A DNA stretch of 64,000 bases, taken from contig DATLNE010000031.1 of NCBI GenBank assembly GCA_035536915.1, positions 124,001 through 188,000 on the forward strand, in the 5' to 3' direction. The translations under genes and the position numbers were made by a program. The stretch comes from Acidimicrobiales bacterium (lineage in GTDB: Bacteria; Actinomycetota; Acidimicrobiia; Acidimicrobiales; JAHWLA01). The notes under the pieces were generated by a model. It was not told the origin of the DNA and did not search any database. It was given only the letters and a program-made list of their open reading frames with translations. Below, piece by piece: positions 58,832 to 64,000 of this stretch. Within the stretch, counting starts at the first letter, position 1, and every line of letters begins with the position of its first letter.

Positions 58832-59601
58832 ACCGGCGTGTGGTCATGCTCGCAGTGGTCGGGGCCCTCGTGTTGATGCTGCTCTGGTACATGGTGCTCT
58901 GGAGCCCGGCCAACAGCAAGGTCTCGGAAGCGAAGGAACGCCGCGAAGCCGCAGAAGAGCAAGCCACGCAGCTGCGGACCGAAATCCAGCGCCTGAAGGC
59001 CGCCGCGAGCAGCGAGGCGACGCAGCGGGCGCGGCTGGTGAACCTGAAGGCGGGCATCCCTGACTCTCCCGACCTCGGCCAGTTCATCCTCGACACGAAC
59101 GACGCCGCCGTTCGTTCTGCCATCGACTTCATAAGCGTCGCGCCGAGCGTGCCGACTGCCGCTGCCGCGGCGGCGCCCACCGCTGCTGGCGGGACGACGG
59201 CAACGACGGCTCCGCCCGTGACGACCGCCACCACCGCCGTGGGTGCCACCGGCACCGGGGCCGTTGCGCCCGCCTCCGGGCCGGCCGAGATCCGCCTCGC
59301 CCTCCAGGTCCAGGGCGGGTACTACCAAGTGCTCGATTTCCTGAACCGAATCACCGACATGCCTCGGATCGTGGTGATCGATTCGTTGAACGTCACCGGA
59401 TCGGCGACGGGGAGGCTGACCGTCGCCCTCACTGCCCGCATGTTCACCCGGGCCGTGCCGCCCGAGTTCGGGGGTGTGGCAACTCCGACGACCACCACCA
59501 CGACCGCTCCGGGTGGCGCCACCACGACGACGGCCGTCGGCGGAGCAACCACCACGACGGCCGCAGGGGCCACCACCACGACTGCGGGAGTGAGGCCATG
59601 A
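58828..59601 (+). CDS. pilO: Type IV pilus assembly protein PilO
   Basis: 257-residue bitopic membrane protein. A helix lies at about 5-23, then a coiled coil (about 28-66), an Ala/Thr linker (about 112-145), a ferredoxin-like PilO domain with LALQVQGGYYQVLDFLNRI near 160, and a Thr-rich tail of repeated GGATTTT units. PilO pairs with PilN beneath the pilus platform. It overlaps both neighbours by ATGA. Confidence 0.83.
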   Translation: MNRRVVMLAVVGALVLMLLWYMVLWSPANSKVSEAKERREAAEEQATQLRTEIQRLKAAASSEATQRARLVNLKAGIPDSPDLGQFILDTNDAAVRSAIDFISVAPSVPTAAAAAAPTAAGGTTATTAPPVTTATTAVGATGTGAVAPASGPAEIRLALQVQGGYYQVLDFLNRITDMPRIVVIDSLNVTGSATGRLTVALTARMFTRAVPPEFGGVATPTTTTTTAPGGATTTTAVGGATTTTAAGATTTTAGVRP

Positions 59602-60290
59602 CGCAGCCGACCGAGATCGCCACAGCCGAGCGCAGCCGCGTCCCCGTCATCCTGGGGGCCGGTGCTGCTGCGCTGCTTCTCGTCTTTCTGTTGTCGCGGG
59701 TGGTGGGAGGCGGCGGCGACGATGAGGACGCCACGCCTCGTTCCACGTCCTCCACCGTTCCCCGCACCACGTCGACGACCGCTCGGCCGACAGCGCCGGT
59801 CGAGAGCTTCGAGGTCTTCTCGCAGAAGAACCCCTTCCTGCCGCTCCGGACAGTTGGCGGTGCTACCGCCGGGGGCACGACCGGCGGAACTACGGGCGGC
59901 ACCACCGGGGGCACGACGGGCGGCACCACCGGCGGTAGCACCGGGGGCACCACCGGGGGCACGACCGTAGGGACCACATCGGGCGGCACCACCGGCGGCA
60001 CTGGGGGGACCACTGGTGGAACGTCCGGCGGTACGACCGGGGGAACGACATCGGGAGGCACCTCCCAGCCCCGCCGAAGCGACCGGGTAACGCTGGTCGA
60101 CGTCTTTGCCGAGGGTGGGCGAGTGGTCGCCAACGTCCGGGTGAACGAGACCGTCTACAAGGTGGCCGTCGGTGACACGTTCGCCACGAGCTACAAGGTG
60201 TTGTCGTTGTCGCAGTCCGACGACTGCGGCCGGTTTGCCTTTGGCGACGACACGTTCCGGCTCTGCAGGGGCGAGCAAGCTCTCAAGTAG
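59598..60290 (+). CDS. PilP-like protein with long Gly-Thr repeat linker
   Basis: 230-residue membrane protein. One helix is at about 16-36, then a Ser/Thr stretch and FEVFSQKNPFLPL, the motif that in PilP and GspC leads into the partner-binding part. About 65 residues of GGTT-type repeats follow, and a small beta domain (about 162-230) with VTLVDVFAEGGRVVANVRVN and two cysteines. Position after PilO and this plan suggest a PilP-like role, but there is no outer-membrane secretin in this organism type, so the partner would differ. Confidence 0.65.
   Translation: MTQPTEIATAERSRVPVILGAGAAALLLVFLLSRVVGGGGDDEDATPRSTSSTVPRTTSTTARPTAPVESFEVFSQKNPFLPLRTVGGATAGGTTGGTTGGTTGGTTGGTTGGSTGGTTGGTTVGTTSGGTTGGTGGTTGGTSGGTTGGTTSGGTSQPRRSDRVTLVDVFAEGGRVVANVRVNETVYKVAVGDTFATSYKVLSLSQSDDCGRFAFGDDTFRLCRGEQALK
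59868..60060 (+). repeat. Tandem GGC-ACC-type minisatellite coding Gly-Gly-Thr-Thr
   Basis: About 15 degenerate 12-bp units (GGN GGN ACN ACN) encode an uninterrupted GGTT repeat inside the PilP-like gene. Synonymous variation between units shows it is not newly expanded. Length may vary between strains by slippage. Confidence 0.85.
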
Positions 60291-60311
60291 CTGCACGCCA
60301 CAACCGATCAC

Positions 60312-60335
60312 GAAGGCGGCCCTTCGGCCGCCTTC
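60312..60335 (+). terminator. Terminator hairpin after the pilP-like gene
   Basis: A perfect 10-bp stem, GAAGGCGGCC/GGCCGCCTTC, with a CTTC loop lies 21 nt after the stop. It ends the HTH-pilMN-pilO-pilP unit. Confidence 0.8.
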
Positions 60336-60375
60336 GTCGCGTCCGGGGTCCGGCGCGACTGCAGGCAAAAAGGAC

Positions 60376-60403
60376 TCAGTCGGCATGCTCGCAATGCCGA
60401 CAT
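60376..60403 (+). promoter_or_regulatory. Sigma-28/WhiG-like promoter upstream of minor-pilin operon
   Basis: TCAG (60376-60379), 16 nt, then GCCGACAT (60396-60403). The predicted start is at or just before ATG 60412. An 8-bp inverted repeat GTCGGCAT-N7-ATGCCGAC (60379-60401) spans the element and could be an operator. Confidence 0.6.
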
Positions 60404-60411
60404 AGCTCAGG

Positions 60412-61956
60412 ATGACACTGCGATTCCGACGCGACGAGGCGGCGCCCGAGGCGGGGTTCACCCTGATCGAGGTTGTGGTCGCGCTTTCCGTCATGGCCGT
60501 GGTAGCCGTGGCCCTGGCCGGCGTGCTCGAGTCGGGGCTCCGCGCTCTGGCTGCATCGAAGGCACGGTCGCAGGGCAACGAGATCGCCACCCAGGGCATC
60601 GAAGACCTCCAGCGCTTCTCCTTCAACAACCTCGGGCTGTGCGCTGCTCCGACGGGCACGGCCCCGACGGGGCTCGACAACACGGTCTTCCTCTCGAACT
60701 GCCCTACGCCTCCCGCTGCGGTTCCGTACGTCGAACCCTGCTCTGGAGCGACGGGCACCGTTCCGGACGAGGAGTACGCCTGCGTCCGCAACAACGTCAC
60801 CTACACCGTGAAGCGCTACGTCGCCTGGAGTGATTCCGCGCAGACGACGAAGCGGTTGGCTGTCTTCGTCGAGTGGGACGACCTCACCGGTCGTCATCAG
60901 GTCTCGCAGCAGAGCTCCTTGCGGGCACCCGACCAAGCGGCCATCACCGGGCTGGCCCCGCCGGCGTTTGCCGCGACTCCGGCCCCGACGGTGTCGCCGT
61001 CCAACGTTTCACTCAACGGCGGGGTGCTGGGGTCGTCGCTGACGTTCCAGGCATATACGAACAAGAACTTGAACGGTGCTGCGGCGACCACGCTTGCCAA
61101 CGCCGTCCCCACGCACCAACCGAACCAGAACGTCAACGTGCAGGTGAGCAGCGCCGCCGGCTTCCCCACCTACAACGGGTTCCCCGTGACGATCAACGGT
61201 GAGACGTTCAAGGTCGTGGCCGGCGCAGGCAGCACGACGTGGACAGCCACAGCCTCGGGCACCACCGCGATCAGCAGTGGCGCCGCTGTGAGCTTTGCGG
61301 GCGACCGAGTCTTCGCCATGTTCCGCACCATCGGCGCCAATGGAAGCCCGCAGGCTTCCACCGTGACGTTGTCGCTCACCTCGGAGACCGCCACCGCGTT
61401 GTACTGGTCCGCAACCGTGTCGGCCGCCGACGGCTTCGTGTTCGGCAACGGCTCGCAATACGTGACGTTCGGCATCTTGCGTGCCGCCGACGGAAAGTCG
61501 ACGTCGGCGGTGGCAACACCCGCCGTCCAGTTCTGCCCCAGCGAGGACCCGACCTGCGCCGACATCTCCATGCCGCGCTTCGTGGGGATCACCGCTCCGA
61601 GCCCGGTGTCGATCGGGACCAGCGGCTCGTTGGCGAACGACGTGACCGTTCGGGCAACGACGAAGAACGTCACCTCGGCGGACACCGTGACGCTCACCTT
61701 CCTTACGCAGGCGGGCTCCGTGACCATCAACCTCAGCGCAGATCCCGACACCGCGCCGTGCGCACCGCCCGCCACCGCCGTGGCCGAGGACGACTGCTTC
61801 TGGGTGGGCACAATCACCAGAGATTCGGGCTATCGCTTCCCCAGTGGCGACCAGTTCTTCTACTTCGGCGCCCAGCAAGTGAGCGACGGCGATCCCGCAA
61901 CCATCGACGACGGATCGACCGGGGCTGCGCCGCCCGTCCAGGTGAGGTTCCAGTGA
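60412..61956 (+). CDS. Large prepilin-like protein, 514 residues
   Basis: Prepilin with leader to Gly15, then FTLIEVVVALSVMAVVAVALAGVLESG with Glu20 at +5, as in PilV/PilW-type minor pilins. It is roughly three times the size of a normal minor pilin. A first domain with cysteines (LCAAPTG, SNCPTP, EPCSGATG, EYACVRN) is followed by about 350 residues of Thr/Ser/Ala-rich beta-like sequence resembling stacked Ig-type repeats. It may be a tip protein with an adhesive domain. It is first of three coupled genes; the stop overlaps the next start (GTGA). Confidence 0.78.
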   Translation: MTLRFRRDEAAPEAGFTLIEVVVALSVMAVVAVALAGVLESGLRALAASKARSQGNEIATQGIEDLQRFSFNNLGLCAAPTGTAPTGLDNTVFLSNCPTPPAAVPYVEPCSGATGTVPDEEYACVRNNVTYTVKRYVAWSDSAQTTKRLAVFVEWDDLTGRHQVSQQSSLRAPDQAAITGLAPPAFAATPAPTVSPSNVSLNGGVLGSSLTFQAYTNKNLNGAAATTLANAVPTHQPNQNVNVQVSSAAGFPTYNGFPVTINGETFKVVAGAGSTTWTATASGTTAISSGAAVSFAGDRVFAMFRTIGANGSPQASTVTLSLTSETATALYWSATVSAADGFVFGNGSQYVTFGILRAADGKSTSAVATPAVQFCPSEDPTCADISMPRFVGITAPSPVSIGTSGSLANDVTVRATTKNVTSADTVTLTFLTQAGSVTINLSADPDTAPCAPPATAVAEDDCFWVGTITRDSGYRFPSGDQFFYFGAQQVSDGDPATIDDGSTGAAPPVQVRFQ

Positions 61957-62636
61957 CGGTTCTCCGCAAGGTGATCCGGAGCCGCGACGAGGCGGGCATG
62001 ACGGTGATCGAGGTCTCGCTCGCCCTCCTGATCCTGGGTATTGCAATGGCCGGCGCGCTGAACTTCCTCGATCGGGCGTCGATCCTCACCATCCGCACCG
62101 ACTCGCACGCCAGCGCCGAAGACGCGACGCAGCAGGCTTTGCGACGGGTGACGCAGGAACTTCGCGCTGCGACCCCGGTCGGCGCGCCGTGCACCGCCGC
62201 CACCGACACTGCCAGCCCGTCGCTACCTGCCGGTTACGACAACTGTGTGCAGTTCACCGTTCAGCGCACCTCGAGTGGCCTCGATCCGTGCTCGCGGACC
62301 GTCCACGTCTTCGCCCTCGTACCGACGGACAACGGCGTCGGCCAACTCGTCGAGAACCGCACCCGTTACGCAGGAACAGGGACAGGCGCCACCTGTCCGG
62401 GCACCGTCGAGGCGTCTCGCCGCGTCCTGCTCGACAAGGTTGTGACCGGAGGCGGCGCGCTGTTCACGTGGCTCCGCGGCGACGGCAGCGTCATCCCGAC
62501 GACGTCGGCAGCCGCTTCCACAGATGTTCCCAAGGCGAGTTCCGTACGCGTCGCCGTTGCCGTCCGCTACAGCACGCAAGCGCCGCCGCTGTCGTCGTCG
62601 AGCGTGGCCGCGTTGCGCAACAACATCAGTCGCTAG
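61953..62636 (+). CDS. Minor pilin-like protein (PilW type)
   Basis: 227-residue prepilin. The leader ends in Gly15, then MTVIEVSLALLILGIAMAGAL with Glu20 at +5; Met instead of Phe at +1 is unusual but tolerated by prepilin peptidases. The C-terminal domain has four cysteines (GAPCTAA, YDNCVQF, LDPCSRT, GATCPGT). GTG 61953 overlaps the preceding stop. It is probably part of the tip or priming complex of the pilus. Confidence 0.78.
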   Translation: MTVLRKVIRSRDEAGMTVIEVSLALLILGIAMAGALNFLDRASILTIRTDSHASAEDATQQALRRVTQELRAATPVGAPCTAATDTASPSLPAGYDNCVQFTVQRTSSGLDPCSRTVHVFALVPTDNGVGQLVENRTRYAGTGTGATCPGTVEASRRVLLDKVVTGGGALFTWLRGDGSVIPTTSAAASTDVPKASSVRVAVAVRYSTQAPPLSSSSVAALRNNISR

Positions 62637-62648
62637 GAGCGAAACGAG

Positions 62649-63959
62649 ATGCGAATCCAACGAAGCGAAGAGGGGAGCATGGTCATCACTGCCATGGTCT
62701 CGTTCATCGCGACCGCCGTCATCGCCGCCATGCTCACCACGGTGTGGCGCGACCTGCGTGTCACGCGCCGCTCCGGCGATGCGGCCAACGCACTGCAGGT
62801 GGCCGACGCGGGCATCAACGACGCCATCAAGTCAGTACGCAACGCAGTGCCCGTTGTCGGCGCGTGCCCGCAGTACCCGGCCCTTGCAGGCTTTACCCGC
62901 ACGGCGAGCCTGGCCAGCGGCGCCTACACGTATTGCGCGGCGGAGACCCAGGACTCCACCGGCCGCTCCGTGTGGTACATCGACGCCACCGGCACCGACG
63001 CAACGGGTGTGGAGCGGCGCGTGCGCAGCGAGGCCGTCGCCGAACCGCTGTTCCCCAATGCAATCAACGTCATCGCCAGCGGCAGCTTCTCGTCGGGCTT
63101 CAGCGTCGACAGCTACAAGGACGAGGTGAATCGGTGCACGAAGAAGGGTGTGATCGGGACCAACAGCCCAAGCACGTTCAGCTTCGGGAACAACGGCCTC
63201 AACAGTTCCGACAACTGCCAGAACAATCCGAACGGGACCTTCCCGCATCCGCCCGACGGTTGTGTCGCCTACTCGATCAACGGCACGGCGACGATCCCCG
63301 CCTCGAAAACCGGCTCTGGGCAGTGCCCGCCTGCGACGACGACCACAGCGTCGCCAGAGTTCTCGATGGCGACGCCTGACCCGCCGACCACCTACGACTA
63401 TCCGGCATCCGGGCAGAGCAACGCCAACTTCTCGTGCACCCAACCGAACCTCGTCGCCGGCAAGACGTACTTCTACAACGCCGTCACCCTCGGCGTCGGG
63501 TGCGGCTTCCCCGCCGCGGGCCCGCACCCGTCGATGGCCAGTCCCACCATCATCTACACGACCGCGCTCACGATTGCGGGCGGCAACGGCAACTCAGTCA
63601 CCAACGCGATCAACCCTCCGCCGAACTCCTCCGCCGTATGTGGGGCGACCCATGGTGCTGCGGGAGCCAACGCCTGGTATTGCCCGGGATGGCCCGGCGC
63701 GTTGCAGATCTACGTGATCGGCAACGGCACGGTGACGTTCTCGGGGAACCACTCCGTGTTCTGGGGCGTCATCAAGGCCCCCAGCGGCTCGGCGACGTGG
63801 TCGGGCGGCGGCGGAGCGCAGTACGAGATCTTCGGCTCCATGGTGGCGCAGAGCGTCAGTGGCGGCGTCCAAGCCAAGTGGCACTATGACGAGAACCTCG
63901 GTGGCCTCACCACCGGGCGCTTCTTCGGCCGCAACTGGCGGGAAGAGCCGCTGCAATAG
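62649..63959 (+). CDS. PilX-like pilus-associated protein
   Basis: 436-residue protein with an N-terminal hydrophobic helix (MVITAMVSFIATAVIAAML) followed by DLRVTRRSGDAANALQVADAGINDAIKSV, the plan of PilX-type proteins encoded with minor pilins. A classical G-FTLIE cleavage site is missing (EEGSMVITAM), so processing is uncertain. The long Cys-containing C-terminal part is unrecognised. GGAGCGAAACGAG precedes ATG 62649, 12 nt after the previous gene, in the same operon. Confidence 0.7.
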   Translation: MRIQRSEEGSMVITAMVSFIATAVIAAMLTTVWRDLRVTRRSGDAANALQVADAGINDAIKSVRNAVPVVGACPQYPALAGFTRTASLASGAYTYCAAETQDSTGRSVWYIDATGTDATGVERRVRSEAVAEPLFPNAINVIASGSFSSGFSVDSYKDEVNRCTKKGVIGTNSPSTFSFGNNGLNSSDNCQNNPNGTFPHPPDGCVAYSINGTATIPASKTGSGQCPPATTTTASPEFSMATPDPPTTYDYPASGQSNANFSCTQPNLVAGKTYFYNAVTLGVGCGFPAAGPHPSMASPTIIYTTALTIAGGNGNSVTNAINPPPNSSAVCGATHGAAGANAWYCPGWPGALQIYVIGNGTVTFSGNHSVFWGVIKAPSGSATWSGGGGAQYEIFGSMVAQSVSGGVQAKWHYDENLGGLTTGRFFGRNWREEPLQ

Positions 63960-63986
63960 CTCCGGGGAGGTCGGAGTGGCGCCCAC

Positions 63987-63992
63987 TACGAT
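63987..63992 (+). promoter_or_regulatory. -10 box at window end
   Basis: TACGAT is followed by 6 nt and then GT at the window edge. By analogy with the leaderless genes here, a gene starting with GTG at 63999 is likely. Confidence 0.4.
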
Positions 63993-64000
63993 GAGGGCGT

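Noticed and set aside
59868-60060. Tandem repeat as a possible CRISPR array
   Set aside because: The units are 12 bp, contiguous, in frame and encode GGTT. There are no spacers and no cas genes.
1-64000. tRNA or rRNA genes and insertion sequences
   Set aside because: I saw no cloverleaf with a GTTCGANNC arm, no rRNA-like stretch and no transposase with terminal repeats on reading both strands by eye; short tRNAs could still be missed without a covariance search.

Overview
The window is about 64 kb of very GC-rich DNA that is almost entirely coding. Genes overlap by ATGA/GTGA/TGATG junctions, and many start with GTG or TTG. The content points to a Gram-positive actinomycete-type bacterium. 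There is a phosphatidylinositol-mannoside (PIM) module (pgsA, patA-like, pimA), a pdxS-pdxT vitamin B6 synthase, a sortase-type (LAATG) surface protein, an EF-G2-like protein, and a type IV pilus system with no PilQ secretin. Within the Actinomycetota the combination fits Acidimicrobiia best. That placement is inference from gene content and order, not from a marker-gene tree.

Layout. 1-5.7 kb: a compact minus-strand operon (2-oxoglutarate dioxygenase, PLP decarboxylase, sulfotransferase, GNAT acetyltransferase, amidase) diverging from an APS kinase; it reads as a small pathway for a sulfated, amino-acid-derived metabolite. 5.7-11 kb: a PPOX-fold protein, two GT-C membrane glycosyltransferases, a UGM-like flavoprotein and a STAS anti-sigma antagonist. 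11-17 kb: an EF-G-like GTPase, then the PIM operon, interrupted by two tandem small membrane paralogues. 17-23 kb: envelope genes (AMIN-type lipoprotein, LAATG surface protein, LemA, HtpX, two tandem YerB-type lipoproteins). 23-28 kb: pdxS-pdxT, yebC, peroxiredoxin, ruvCAB. 28-29 kb: an ECF sigma factor with a C-terminal membrane segment. 29-49 kb: conserved housekeeping (queA-tgt-yajC-secD-secF, apt-rel, hisS-aspS, histidine kinase, rarA, alaS-ruvX-mltG-aroE). 49-64 kb: a type IV pilus locus (PATAN protein, pilB, pilT, pilC, two pilins, pilD, HTH regulator, a pilM-pilN fusion, pilO, pilP-like, and a minor-pilin cluster).

The most striking result is regulatory. Five pilus transcription units are preceded by the same bipartite motif with invariant spacing, TNAR-N16-GNCGA (48840, 51663, 55270, 56903, 60376), and two weaker copies lie at 49963 and 54623. 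It resembles sigma-28/WhiG (FliA-type) promoters. The copy upstream of the second pilin should start transcription at the edge of an RNA that matches the cyclic-di-GMP-I (GEMM-I) riboswitch. Both PilB and PilT carry an N-terminal MshEN-type domain, a known c-di-GMP binding module; in PilT this is an unusual fusion. The pilus may therefore be controlled by an alternative sigma factor and by c-di-GMP at both RNA and protein level. Housekeeping genes show a different signature: a TANNNT -10 box 6-11 nt before the start codon and no Shine-Dalgarno sequence, typical of leaderless mRNAs.
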